The notes: generated by a model not told the origin, from the sequence alone. A stretch of 41,226 bases of DNA from Pseudonocardia lacus (GCF_018531445.1 NZ_JAHDTH010000047.1:1-41226), one strand, 5' to 3'; numbered from the stretch's first letter, positions 9,641 through 18,017 are shown. Program-made: numbers and translations.

Positions 9641-9707
9641 CCCGTCGAGAACGAAGTTGTAGTGATCAACAAGCCCTGTGGATCACCACAACTTCGTTCT
9701 CGACGGG
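9641..9707. repeat. Long hairpin, dispersed family copy 1
   Basis: Arms of 27 bp (9641-9667 and 9681-9707) with one mismatch enclose a 13-base loop. The arm contains CGTCGAGAACGAAGTTGT, shared with the hairpin at 33788-33854. It begins 7 bases beyond the stop of the minus-strand carbonic anhydrase gene, so it can act as that gene's terminator. Confidence 0.85.
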
Positions 9708-9714
9708 CCGGGGC

Positions 9715-10245
9715 TCAGGAGGGGACGACCGGGACGACCGAGGCGCGGTGCCGGCGGGCCAGCTCGCGGTAGATGTCGGGGTTGGTGTCGATCCAGCCCT
9801 TCGCCGACGCGCTCAGCGGCCCCTTCACCCTGGCCACGGTGTCCAGCACGAGCTGTTCGTCGGGCACGACGGTGTTCGGCGGGATCGTGGCGCCCGCGCC
9901 GATCAGGCAGCGCGCCCCGATCCGGGCGCCGTCCTGCACGGTGGCGCCGTTGCCGATCAGCGCGTCGGTGCCGATGACCGCGCCGTGCACCACGCAGAGG
10001 TGGCCGATCGTCGCGCCCGCGCCGACCTCGGTCACCGGGTCGGTGCCGCCGTGCAGCACGCAGCCGTCCTGCACGTTCGCGCCCTCCCGGATCACGATCG
10101 GCCCGAAGTCGGCGCGGAGCACGGCGTTGTACCAGATCGAGGCGTTGGCCTCCACGTGCACGTCGCCGACCAGGGTGGCCGTCGGAGCCACGAAGGCGTC
10201 GGGGTGGACGGTCGGGGCGATCCCCTCGAACGAGAACAACGGCAT
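9715..10245 (-). CDS. Gamma-class carbonic anhydrase family protein
   Basis: A 176-residue left-handed beta-helix protein built from hexapeptide repeats ([LIV]-G-x4). Three histidines stand where the gamma carbonic anhydrases bind metal: His65 (CVLHGG), His82 (IGHLC) and His87 (VVHGAVIG). The conserved Arg44, Asp46 and Gln59 of the family are also present (LRADFG, NVQDG). It could hydrate CO2 as a trimer with Zn or Fe, although many members of this YrdA/PaaY-like group are inactive or thioester-linked. The start is ATG 10245. It is divergent from the GerMN lipoprotein gene, with 113 bp between. Confidence 0.9.
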   Translation of the reverse strand: MPLFSFEGIAPTVHPDAFVAPTATLVGDVHVEANASIWYNAVLRADFGPIVIREGANVQDGCVLHGGTDPVTEVGAGATIGHLCVVHGAVIGTDALIGNGATVQDGARIGARCLIGAGATIPPNTVVPDEQLVLDTVARVKGPLSASAKGWIDTNPDIYRELARRHRASVVPVVPS

Positions 10246-10358
10246 GGCCGGCAGCCTGTCACGCGGACGCCGACGCTGCCGCCGATCCGCCGCGCCGGGC
10301 ATCGCCCGCTCGGGTGACGTGTGCCACGCGCCGGCGGCCGGTCGGGCAACCTGTGCGG

Positions 10359-11231
10359 ATGGGGGTGGGACGAGGCGACCGCGTTGCCGGCGCCGTCGCG
10401 GCGGCCGCGCTGATCGGCGCGGCACTGGCCGGCTGCACCGACGGGGACGCCGCGGCGGTGCCGGTGCCCACCATCGCCGCCGGCCCGACGCCCGCGGCCG
10501 CGCTGCCCACCGGGGAGCCCTCCGCCGAGCGCGCGCTGCCCGTCTACTACATCGCCGACACCGGCGACGGGCCCCGGCTCTACCGCGAGTTCCACCAGGT
10601 CAGCTCGGCCGATCCGGCCACCGACGCGGTCGGGGAGATGCTCGGCGCCGACTCCGGCCTCGACCCCGACTACCGCTCGCACTGGCCCCCCACCGCCGCC
10701 CTGCGCGGCCCGGTGACCACCGGCGACGGGCTGATCACCGTCGACCTCACCGGTTTGGGCCCGGAGCCCGTCGACCAGTCGCTGGCGCCCATGGTCGTCC
10801 AGCAGCTGGTGTTCACGGTGCAGGCGGCCCTGCAGTCGGTCGACCCGGTGCGCATCCTGGTCGACGGCGAGCCCGTCGACGACCTGTGGGGCGTGCCCAC
10901 CGCCGACCCCGTCCGCCGCGGCGACACCCTGCGGCTGCGCTCGCTGGTCCAGATCGACGAGCCCGCCGACGGCGCGACCGTCGGCCAGGAGGTGGCCGTG
11001 GCGGGGGAGGCGGCGGTGTTCGAGGGCACCGTGCGGTGGGAGGTCCTGCGCGGCGATCAGGTCGTGCAGACCGGCTACACGACCACCGCCGAGGGCCAGA
11101 AGTTCTCCCCGTACCGGTTCACGGTGCAGCTGGGCCGGGGCGAGTACGTGGTGCGCGTGAGCGAGGACGACGCCTCCGACGGCGAAGGGCGCGCCGTGCT
11201 CACCGACGACAAGACCATCACCGTCGACTGA
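10359..11231 (+). CDS. GerMN/Gmad2-domain lipoprotein
   Basis: A 290-residue predicted lipoprotein. A short basic N-terminus and hydrophobic core lead to lipobox LAGC, with the acylated Cys26. After a 40-residue Ala/Pro/Thr linker comes a GerMN domain (about 70-165: YYIADTGDGPRLYREFHQV through a DLTG strand). A Gmad2 immunoglobulin-like domain follows (about 195-285: PADGATVGQEVAVAGEA through YVVRVSE). In actinobacteria this combination occurs in cell-envelope lipoproteins; a role outside sporulation is likely here. ATG 10359 is preferred over a start 15 codons earlier because it gives a compact signal sequence. Confidence 0.85.
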   Translation: MGVGRGDRVAGAVAAAALIGAALAGCTDGDAAAVPVPTIAAGPTPAAALPTGEPSAERALPVYYIADTGDGPRLYREFHQVSSADPATDAVGEMLGADSGLDPDYRSHWPPTAALRGPVTTGDGLITVDLTGLGPEPVDQSLAPMVVQQLVFTVQAALQSVDPVRILVDGEPVDDLWGVPTADPVRRGDTLRLRSLVQIDEPADGATVGQEVAVAGEAAVFEGTVRWEVLRGDQVVQTGYTTTAEGQKFSPYRFTVQLGRGEYVVRVSEDDASDGEGRAVLTDDKTITVD

Positions 11232-11234
11232 GCG

Positions 11235-12044
11235 TCACCCGCCGAACAGGGCGTTCAGGTCGGCGTGCCCGATCTGCTCCGCCGCGTACCCGAACGTCCC
11301 CCGCTCGCGCAGCTCCACCGCCGCCTCCCGCAACCGCCCGTACAGGGCCCGGGCCAGGCTGCCGCCGACCGTCACCCGCCGTACCCCCAGCTCGGCCAGC
11401 TCGGCCATCGACAGGTCCGCCCCGGTGAGGCCCATGACCACGTTCAGCGGCCCGTCCAGCTCACCGACCAGCGCCGCGATGGTCGCCCGGTCGGCGGCCC
11501 CGGGCACGAACGCGCAGTCGGCACCCGCGGCCAGGTAGGCGTTGGCCCGCCGCACGCACTCGGCGAGCCCGGCGCCCGTCAGCAGCCCGTCGGTCCTCCC
11601 GACCAGCACGAACGGCGTCCCGGCCGCGTCCGCCGCGGCGCGGGCGGCGCGGATCCGGTCGACGGCCAGCCCGCGGTCGAGCAGCTCCCCGTCGCCGGTG
11701 AAGTCCTCGATGTTGCCGCCGACCGCCCCGGCGACGACGGCGAGCGAGATCGTCTCGGCCACGTCCTCCGGTGCGGAGCCGTAGCCGTCCTCCAGGTCCG
11801 CGCTGACCGGCACGTCCACCGCCGCCACGATCTCCCGGACCCGCTCCAGCATCGGCCCACGCGCCAACCGGTCGCGGGCGACGTGGTCGGGGCGACCGTG
11901 CGAGAAGGCGATGCCGGCGCTCGTCGTGGCGAGTGCGGGGAATCCGGCCGCGGCGAGCACGCGGGCGCTGCCCGCGTCCCAGGCGTTCGGCAGCAGGAAG
12001 CAGCCCTGCCGGTGCAGGTCGGCGAAGGAGGGGTTGGGGTCCAC
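11235..12044 (-). CDS. Isocitrate lyase/PEP mutase superfamily enzyme
   Basis: A 269-residue TIM-barrel protein of the PEP-mutase/isocitrate-lyase superfamily. The NAWDAGSARVL segment (20-30), the ADLEDGYG metal-binding motif (82-89) and the VGRTDGLL segment are typical. The KKCGH catalytic-cysteine loop of true isocitrate lyases is absent, so a C-C lyase or phosphonomutase-like activity on an oxaloacetate-type substrate is more likely. The start is GTG 12044. A possible -10 (TACGTT) lies 6 bases upstream on the minus strand, so it may be leaderless. It is divergent from a LysR gene, which probably regulates it. Confidence 0.88.
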   Translation of the reverse strand: MDPNPSFADLHRQGCFLLPNAWDAGSARVLAAAGFPALATTSAGIAFSHGRPDHVARDRLARGPMLERVREIVAAVDVPVSADLEDGYGSAPEDVAETISLAVVAGAVGGNIEDFTGDGELLDRGLAVDRIRAARAAADAAGTPFVLVGRTDGLLTGAGLAECVRRANAYLAAGADCAFVPGAADRATIAALVGELDGPLNVVMGLTGADLSMAELAELGVRRVTVGGSLARALYGRLREAAVELRERGTFGYAAEQIGHADLNALFGG

Positions 12045-12090
12045 GCGTCGAACGTAGGGCCCGGCCGGGGGCGGCAGAACCGGGCCGATC

Positions 12091-12119
12091 TTGTTGGGGT
12101 CATAAGCCCTGCCTATGGT
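12091..12119 (+). promoter_or_regulatory. lysR promoter and LysR-type operator
   Basis: TTGTTG (12091-12096), a 17-base spacer and TATGGT (12114-12119) form a promoter whose start would fall at or just before the GTG at 12128. The inverted repeat CATA-N9-TATG (12101-12117) contains a T-N11-A core, the LysR consensus, and overlaps the spacer and -10. It would allow autorepression and control of the divergent lyase gene. Confidence 0.55.
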
Positions 12120-12127
12120 CGGGCGGC

Positions 12128-13015
12128 GTGGAGAACCTCCAGCGGCTGCGCGTGCTGCGCGCCGTGGCCGACCACGGCTCGTTCACCGCGGCCGGATCGG
12201 CGCTGTCGATGACGCAGCCCGCCGTCTCCCAGCAGGTCAGCGCGCTGGAACGGGAGATGGGGTCGCGCCTGGTCGAGCGCTCGACGCGCGGCGCCCGGCT
12301 CACCGCGGCCGGCGAGGTCGTGCTGCGGCACGCCCTGCACATCCTGCGCTCCTCCGACGACGCCCGCCGCGACCTCGACGAACTGCGCCGCGGCGACCTC
12401 GCCCCGGTGCGGGTGGCCGCCTACCCGACCGCCTGCACCCACCTGCTGCCCCCGGCGGCCGCCGCCTGGCGGAGCCGCCGCCCGGGCTCGCCGTTCGCGT
12501 TCACCGAGTGCGACGCCGCCCGGGCCGTCGCGCTGCTCCGGCAGGGCGCCGTGGACCTCGCCCTCACCTACGACTACGCCGCGCACCCCGCCGACCTCGA
12601 CCACCTGCGCACCCACCCGCTGCCCGACGACCCGCTGCGGCTGGTGCTGCCGGTCGGGCACCCACTGGCCACCGCCCCGGTCGCCGACCTCACCGCGCTC
12701 GCCGGCGAGCCCTGGATCAGCGGCACGGCGTTCGCCTGCGCCGAGTCGCTGCGGGCGATCTGCGGGGTCGCCGGCTTCACCCCGCGGGTGGCGCTGGACT
12801 CCGACCGCTACCCGACCACGCTGGCGCTGGTGGCGGCCGGGCACGGTGTCGCGCTCGTCCCGGCCTCCGCGCTCGCCGGCCCGCGGCCCGGCGTCGTCGT
12901 CCGGCCGGTGCACCCGGCCCCGCCGCCGCGCAGGCGGTGGGCGGTGCTGGCCGCCCGCCCGGCCCCGGCCGTCCTCGACCTGCTCGACTGCCTGGTCGCC
13001 GCGGCGACGCCGTAG
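12128..13015 (+). CDS. LysR-family transcriptional regulator
   Basis: A 295-residue LysR regulator. The N-terminal winged helix includes RAVADHGSFTAAGSALSMTQPAVSQQVSALE (split over about residues 11-41), and the linker helix follows. Residues 90-290 form the periplasmic-binding-protein-like effector domain (PVRVAAYPTA onward, with a VAAGHGVALVPASAL segment). The start is GTG 12128; the helix-turn-helix begins at the position usual for the family. It is divergent from the PEP-mutase-like enzyme with 83 bp between, the classic LysR-target arrangement. The effector is unknown, probably a substrate or product of that enzyme. Confidence 0.92.
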   Translation: MENLQRLRVLRAVADHGSFTAAGSALSMTQPAVSQQVSALEREMGSRLVERSTRGARLTAAGEVVLRHALHILRSSDDARRDLDELRRGDLAPVRVAAYPTACTHLLPPAAAAWRSRRPGSPFAFTECDAARAVALLRQGAVDLALTYDYAAHPADLDHLRTHPLPDDPLRLVLPVGHPLATAPVADLTALAGEPWISGTAFACAESLRAICGVAGFTPRVALDSDRYPTTLALVAAGHGVALVPASALAGPRPGVVVRPVHPAPPPRRRWAVLAARPAPAVLDLLDCLVAAATP

Positions 13016-13022
13016 CGGCGGT

Positions 13023-13634
13023 TCAGTCGGGTGTGCGGTGGGGCGCGCGGAGGCCGAGGGCGCGCAGCTCCAGCGCGGCGAGCGCCTGCACGGCCTCCCG
13101 GTCGTCGCGCCGCCACGCGGCGGCCGGGTCGGGGCTGACGCGCAGCAGCCTGCGCACCGGCCGGTTGGTGATCGCGCGCAGGGCCAGCAGGTCGGTGTCG
13201 ACGCCGCGCACCTGCGCGGCCGACGCCGCCGACCGGGCGTAGCGCAGCCGCAGCGGCAGCCAGGTCAGCACGACCGGCAGCGCGCCGAGCACGACGATCC
13301 CGATGGCGGTGCCGGAGGCGATGGTGCCCACCGTGCCGGCGAGGTCGCGCCCGGCCGTGGCGATCGAGTCGCCGGCCCCCGTCCCGGCGCCGAGGGCGCG
13401 AGCCAGGTCCTCGCCGACGAGGGGCAGCTCGCCCGCGGTGCGGGCGGCCTCGTCGAAGACGCCGCGGATGCCGTCGCCCGCACCGCTGAGGGTGTTCGCG
13501 GGGGTCTGCAGCCGCAGCAGCACCTCGCGGGCCGTGCTGGCGACGTCCACGCACAGCCAGACCCACGCCACCACGAGGACGTCGACGACGATCTGGAGCA
13601 GGAACCGGGTCGGGCGCTCCGCGTAGAACCGCAT
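13023..13634 (-). CDS. Two-TM membrane protein of unknown function
   Basis: A 203-residue protein with a transmembrane helix near residues 11-32 (LLQIVVDVLVVAWVWLCVDVA) and another near 112-130 (AIGIVVLGALPVVLTWLPL). Between them lies an Ala/Gly/Thr-rich region that would be extracytoplasmic. The C-terminal 70 residues are Arg/Ala-rich and probably cytoplasmic. ATG 13634 was chosen because the upstream extension is Arg-rich and unlike a coding start. Its stop is 7 bases from the convergent LysR stop. I do not recognise the family. Confidence 0.75.
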   Translation of the reverse strand: MRFYAERPTRFLLQIVVDVLVVAWVWLCVDVASTAREVLLRLQTPANTLSGAGDGIRGVFDEAARTAGELPLVGEDLARALGAGTGAGDSIATAGRDLAGTVGTIASGTAIGIVVLGALPVVLTWLPLRLRYARSAASAAQVRGVDTDLLALRAITNRPVRRLLRVSPDPAAAWRRDDREAVQALAALELRALGLRAPHRTPD

Positions 13635-13769
13635 GCGGCGGTGTCTACCCGAGTCCGGCCCCGCCCGCCGAGCCGTGCGCCGGCGGGGCGGCCGCTCCGA
13701 TCCGACCCCGCCCCGGCTCACCCCTCTCCGGGGCTCCGCGGCACCGCTGGGCGGTCCGGGCGGGCCGGC

Positions 13770-14888
13770 TCAGCCGTTGATGTGGATCGGGCCCTCGCGG
13801 CGACCGAGCGGTTCGCCGCCCCCGCCCCAGTGCTTCGCGATCATCTCCGCGGCGATCGAGACGGCGGTCTCCTCCGGGGTCCGCGCGCCCAGGTCCAACC
13901 CGATCGGGCTGGACATGCGGGCGATCTCCTCCTCGGTGATGCCGCGCTCCCGCAGCCGCTCCAGCCGGTCCTCGTGGGTGCGCCGGGAGCCCATCGCGCC
14001 GATGTAGGCGACCTCGGGCAGGCGCAGCGCGACCTCCAGGAGGGGGACGTCGAACTTGGGGTCGTGGGTGAGGACGCACAGGGCGGTGCGGCGGTCGATG
14101 CGGCCGGCCTCGGCCTCGGCGGCGAGGTAGCGGTGCGGCCACTCGACGACGACCTCGTTGGCGCCCGGGAAGCGGGACGCCGTGGCGAACACCGGGCGGG
14201 CGTCGCAGACGGTGACCCGGAAGCCGAGGAAGTTGCCGATCTTGGCGACGGCGGCGGCGAAGTCGATGGCGCCGAAGACGATCATCCGGGGCGGCGGGGC
14301 GAAGGACTCCACGAACACCGACAGGCCCTCGCCGCGGCGCTGGCCGTCGACGCCGTAGGTGAGCATGGCGTTGCGGCCGGCGTCGAGCAGGCCGCGGGCG
14401 TCGTCGCGCAGGGCGTCGTCGAGGCGGGCGGAGCCGGTGCCGCCGTCGGTGCGGTCGGGCCACACGACCAGCCGCTTGCCCAGCCGCTCGGCCGGGCCGG
14501 AGACCACGGTCGCCACCGCGACCGGCTTCTCGTCCCGCACGGCCTCGGCGACGGCGCCGAGCTGCGCGAAGGACTCCGGGGTGACCTTCTCGACGAAGAT
14601 GTCGATGATGCCGCCGCAGGTCAGGCCGACGGCGAACGCGTCGTCGTCGGACACGCCGTAGCGCTGCAGGACCGGGCGGCCCCCGGCGAGCACCTGCTCG
14701 CCGAGCTCGTACACCGCGCCCTCGACGCAGCCGCCGGACACGCTGCCGACGGCCTCGCCGGCCGGGCCGACCAGCATCGACGCGCCGGCCTGGCGGGGGG
14801 CGGAGCTGTAGGTCCCGACGACGGTGGCCAGGGCGGCGGTCTCGCCCTTCTCCCACCACTCGTCGAGCTTGGCCAGCACATCACGCAT
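13770..14888 (-). CDS. XdhC/CoxF-family molybdoenzyme maturation protein
   Basis: A 372-residue XdhC-type protein; the family binds molybdenum cofactor, promotes its sulfuration and inserts it into molybdenum hydroxylases. The N-terminal XdhC_CoxI domain carries SGGCVEG (51-57) and CGG (91-93). The C-terminal Rossmann-like domain has FGAIDFAA (205-212) where many members have GAGHVA, then CDARPVFA and GAMGSRRT (298-304). Its ATG overlaps the end of the VWA gene by 8 bases. Together with the MoxR ATPase and VWA genes it reproduces the coxD-coxE-coxF order of CO-dehydrogenase-type maturation genes. Confidence 0.9.
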   Translation of the reverse strand: MRDVLAKLDEWWEKGETAALATVVGTYSSAPRQAGASMLVGPAGEAVGSVSGGCVEGAVYELGEQVLAGGRPVLQRYGVSDDDAFAVGLTCGGIIDIFVEKVTPESFAQLGAVAEAVRDEKPVAVATVVSGPAERLGKRLVVWPDRTDGGTGSARLDDALRDDARGLLDAGRNAMLTYGVDGQRRGEGLSVFVESFAPPPRMIVFGAIDFAAAVAKIGNFLGFRVTVCDARPVFATASRFPGANEVVVEWPHRYLAAEAEAGRIDRRTALCVLTHDPKFDVPLLEVALRLPEVAYIGAMGSRRTHEDRLERLRERGITEEEIARMSSPIGLDLGARTPEETAVSIAAEMIAKHWGGGGEPLGRREGPIHING

Positions 14889-16026
14889 GCCTGATCACCT
14901 CGAGCAGCTTCTCCAGAGTGGCCAGGGAATGCCCGGCCAACAAGTCGTCCAAGTACGGGAGGGCGGCGACTATTCCGCCCTGCACGGGTGAGTACCCGTC
15001 CTTGCCGGCGTGCGGGTTGACCCAGACCAGCCGGTGGGCGAGCCGGCTGAGCCTGCTCATCTGGGTGGCGAGCAGGTCGGTGTCGCCGCGCTCCCAGCCG
15101 TCGGAGAACACGACGACGATCGCCCGGCGGGCCGCGCCGCGCTGCCCCCAGCGGTCGACGAAGGCGCGCAGCACCTCGCCCAGCCGGGTGCCGCCCGACC
15201 AGTCGGGGATGGCGTTGCCGGCGGCGGCCAGTGCGCGTTCGGCGTCGCGCATGCGCAGCTCGCGGGTGATCCGGGTGAGGCGGGTGCCCAGCGTGAACGC
15301 CTCCACCGACCCCGGCGCGCGCCGGACGACGACGTGCGCGAACCGCAGCAGCGAGTCGGCGTAGGGCTCCATCGAGCCGGACACGTCGACCAGCAGCACG
15401 ATCCGCCGCGGCCGCGCCGAGCGGTCGCGGCGGCGCAGCTCGCGCAGCTCGCCGTGGTTGCGCAGCGCCGCGCGCAGGGTGCGGCCCGGGTCGGCGAAGC
15501 CGGAGCGGTTCGGGCGCCGCCGCCGGGAGGGCCGGTCGGGCAGCTGCGGGCGCAGCAGGGCCAGCAGCCGGCGCAGGTGCTCGCGCTCGGCCACGGTGAG
15601 CTCGCCCACGTCGCGGTTGCGCAGCAGCTCGGTGCCGCTCGCCCTGGCCTGCAGGTTGGGGTGGTCGGCGCTGTCGTCGGCGTCGGCGGAGTCGGGATCG
15701 CTGGTCAGGGCGGCGAGCTTGGGCGGTGGCGGCGGGCGCTGGTCGACGACCTTGGTGCGGTTGCCCTCCCGGGTGTCGAACCACGCCGTGAAGGCCTGGT
15801 CGTAGCGGGGGAGGTCGTCCGGGTCGGAGCACAGCGTCAGCCGGCCGGCCCAGTACGTCTGCAGCTCGCTGGTGACGTCGAGCTCGTCGAGCGCGCCGAG
15901 GAACGCCGCGACCCGGTCGGTGGTGACGGCCAGGCCGGCACCGCGCAGGACGGCGGTGAAGCCGACGAGGGCCTGCACCGGGTCGCCGTCGGGTTCCGTC
16001 CGGACGGTCGGCGTTGGCATGGGCAT
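14881..16026 (-). CDS. VWA-domain, CoxE-like protein
   Basis: A 381-residue protein whose C-terminal half is a von Willebrand A domain with the MIDAS motif DVSGS (214-218) and later Thr and Asp ligands (WSGGTRLG, FSDGWERGD). The N-terminal half is the helical region seen in CoxE-like proteins, with a Pro-rich stretch at about 98-103. In the CO dehydrogenase system CoxE works with the AAA+ CoxD to mature the active site. Two in-frame ATGs lie two codons apart (16026 and 16020); I took the first. The MoxR gene ends 7 bases upstream, so the two are co-translated. Confidence 0.9.
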   Translation of the reverse strand: MPMPTPTVRTEPDGDPVQALVGFTAVLRGAGLAVTTDRVAAFLGALDELDVTSELQTYWAGRLTLCSDPDDLPRYDQAFTAWFDTREGNRTKVVDQRPPPPPKLAALTSDPDSADADDSADHPNLQARASGTELLRNRDVGELTVAEREHLRRLLALLRPQLPDRPSRRRRPNRSGFADPGRTLRAALRNHGELRELRRRDRSARPRRIVLLVDVSGSMEPYADSLLRFAHVVVRRAPGSVEAFTLGTRLTRITRELRMRDAERALAAAGNAIPDWSGGTRLGEVLRAFVDRWGQRGAARRAIVVVFSDGWERGDTDLLATQMSRLSRLAHRLVWVNPHAGKDGYSPVQGGIVAALPYLDDLLAGHSLATLEKLLEVIRHA

Positions 16027-16033
16027 GGGCGGG

Positions 16034-16951
16034 TCAGGAGGCCAGCAGGGTGTCGAGCTGCGCGCGGACGCGGTCGGCGTCCTCGCGGTACTTGAGCACG
16101 GCGCCGAGGGTGGCGGCGGCGCTGTCCACGTCGAGCTGGCGCGCGCCGACGAGCTGCAGCGCCCGCGCCCAGTCCAGGGTCTCGGCGACACCGGGCGGCT
16201 TGAGCAGGTCGGCACCGCGCAGCCGGCGGACGGCGCCGGCGACCTGGGCGGCCAGCCGCTCGGGGACGCCGGGCAGCCGGGCGTGCAGGATCTCGATCTC
16301 GCGCTGCAGGTCCGGGTGGTCGAGCCAGAGGTAGAGGCAGCGGCGCTTGAGGGCGTCGTGCACCTCGCGGGTGCGGTTGGAGGTGAGCACGACCAGCGGC
16401 GGCGTGCTGGCGCGGATCTCGCCGACCTCGGGGATCGTCACCGCGTGCTCGGTGAGCACCTCCAGCAGGAAGGCCTCGAACTCGTCGTCGGCGCGGTCGA
16501 CCTCGTCGATGAGCAGCACGCTCGGCGTCGTCTGCAGCGCGCGCAGGATGGGCCGGGCGAGCAGGAAGCGCCGGTCGTAGAGGGAGGCCTCGATCGAGTC
16601 GGCGTCCAGCTTCTCGCCGGCGGCGCCGGCCGCGGCCTCCAGCGAGCGCAGGTGCAGCAGCTGGCGGGGGAAGTCCCAGTCGTAGAGGGCCTGCGAGGCG
16701 TCGATGCCGTCATGGCACTGCAGGCGGATGAGCTCGGCGCCCTGCACCTGGGCCAGCGCCTGGGCCAGTGCGGTCTTCCCGGTCCCCGGCTCGCCCTCGC
16801 AGAACAGGGGGCGGTTCATGCGCATGGCGAGGAACGCGGCGGTGGCGAGTCCGTCGTCGGCGAGGTAGCCGGTGGTGCGCAGCAGGCCGGCCAGTTCGGT
16901 CGGCGAGGCCGGGACAGTGGGAGCAGCGGCGTCCCGGGGGCGATCGTTCAC
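16034..16951 (-). CDS. MoxR-family AAA+ ATPase (CoxD-like)
   Basis: A 305-residue AAA+ chaperone-like ATPase. Walker A is GEPGTGKT (53-60), Walker B is LLIDEVDRAD (146-155), sensor 1 is LTSNRTREV, and the arginine-finger region is ALKRRCLYLWLDHP. MoxR ATPases pair with VWA proteins to remodel metalloenzyme partners, and here the VWA gene follows directly. I prefer GTG 16951; a start 12 codons earlier (16987) is possible. It is divergent from the first rpf gene across a 499-bp intergenic region. Confidence 0.9.
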   Translation of the reverse strand: MNDRPRDAAAPTVPASPTELAGLLRTTGYLADDGLATAAFLAMRMNRPLFCEGEPGTGKTALAQALAQVQGAELIRLQCHDGIDASQALYDWDFPRQLLHLRSLEAAAGAAGEKLDADSIEASLYDRRFLLARPILRALQTTPSVLLIDEVDRADDEFEAFLLEVLTEHAVTIPEVGEIRASTPPLVVLTSNRTREVHDALKRRCLYLWLDHPDLQREIEILHARLPGVPERLAAQVAGAVRRLRGADLLKPPGVAETLDWARALQLVGARQLDVDSAAATLGAVLKYREDADRVRAQLDTLLAS

Positions 16952-17165
16952 CTGACCAGCATGACAAAACGCGGGGTTGACAGCCACCGCACGGCCGATG
17001 TCACGTCACGGCACGTGAGCGCGCTCTCACGATGCGTCCGAATCGGGTGTGACGCAATCCGAGATACTTCCGAGATGGAGGTGTTTCATTCGCCGTGATG
17101 CCGACGTGATGATCCGGTGTCTACCTGGGGAAGTGTCGCAATCGCCGGGATAATCGTACCGTTAC

Positions 17166-17181
17166 AGTGACGAGGGTCACC
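17166..17181. promoter_or_regulatory. CRP/GlxR-like site upstream of rpf 1
   Basis: AGTGA-CGAGGG-TCACC, i.e. a GTGA-N6-TCAC palindrome, the spacing and core of actinobacterial CRP/GlxR sites. It lies about 55 bases before the start site implied by TAGCGT at 17217. CRP control of rpf genes is known for Mycobacterium tuberculosis rpfA. Confidence 0.55.
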
Positions 17182-17228
17182 GCAACCAGATTTGGCATTT
17201 CGTCGTCCGGGTTCCGTAGCGTCGGCGG

Positions 17229-17450
17229 CCGTCTCCCCGACCAGGGCGACGAAAACTGCATCCGGAGCCGTCGCGTCAATGCCCCGTCCGCGGCTCCGGT
17301 CCGTCGAGCACAGACGGGACGGGGCCGTGGACATTTGCAATCCGAAAACGTCGTCCCCCGACGACGGAAAAGGATCAACGAATCGCTGCGTCGGGCTCCC
17401 ACGGCCTGACCAGGGCGAAGGGTCCCGGTGACGCGCCAGGAGAAACCTAG
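17229..17450 (+). promoter_or_regulatory. Structured 5' leader of rpf 1
   Basis: Two perfect stems interleave: CCGGAGCC (17262-17269) with GGCTCCGG (17292-17299), and GCCCCGTCC (17281-17289) with GGACGGGGC (17317-17325). This is pseudoknot order. A separate hairpin CGTCGT/ACGACG (17349-17354, 17361-17366) follows. The ydaO c-di-AMP riboswitch landmarks are not present. Function unknown. Confidence 0.45.

Positions 17451-18017
<567 letters not shown>

Larger units (their letters stand above)
16952..17450. other. Long intergenic regulatory region, moxR / rpf
   Basis: No gene is credible here. Contents, left to right: an inverted repeat GTGAG-N6-CTCAC (17015-17030); a possible -10 GATAAT (17149-17154); the CRP-like site at 17166-17181; a second possible -10 TAGCGT (17217-17222) with TTGGCA upstream; then a leader of about 220 bases with interleaved stems. 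An SD AGGAGA (17438-17443) sits 7 bases before the rpf ATG. Confidence 0.7.

Noticed and set aside
11235..12044. True isocitrate lyase
   Set aside because: The KKCGH catalytic loop is absent and the protein is much shorter than isocitrate lyases.
17190..17450. Canonical ydaO (c-di-AMP) riboswitch before rpf 1
   Set aside because: The class is common before actinobacterial rpf genes, but the GGGGTGAAT and CAGCTAACCC-type landmarks are missing here and also in the rpf 2 leader.
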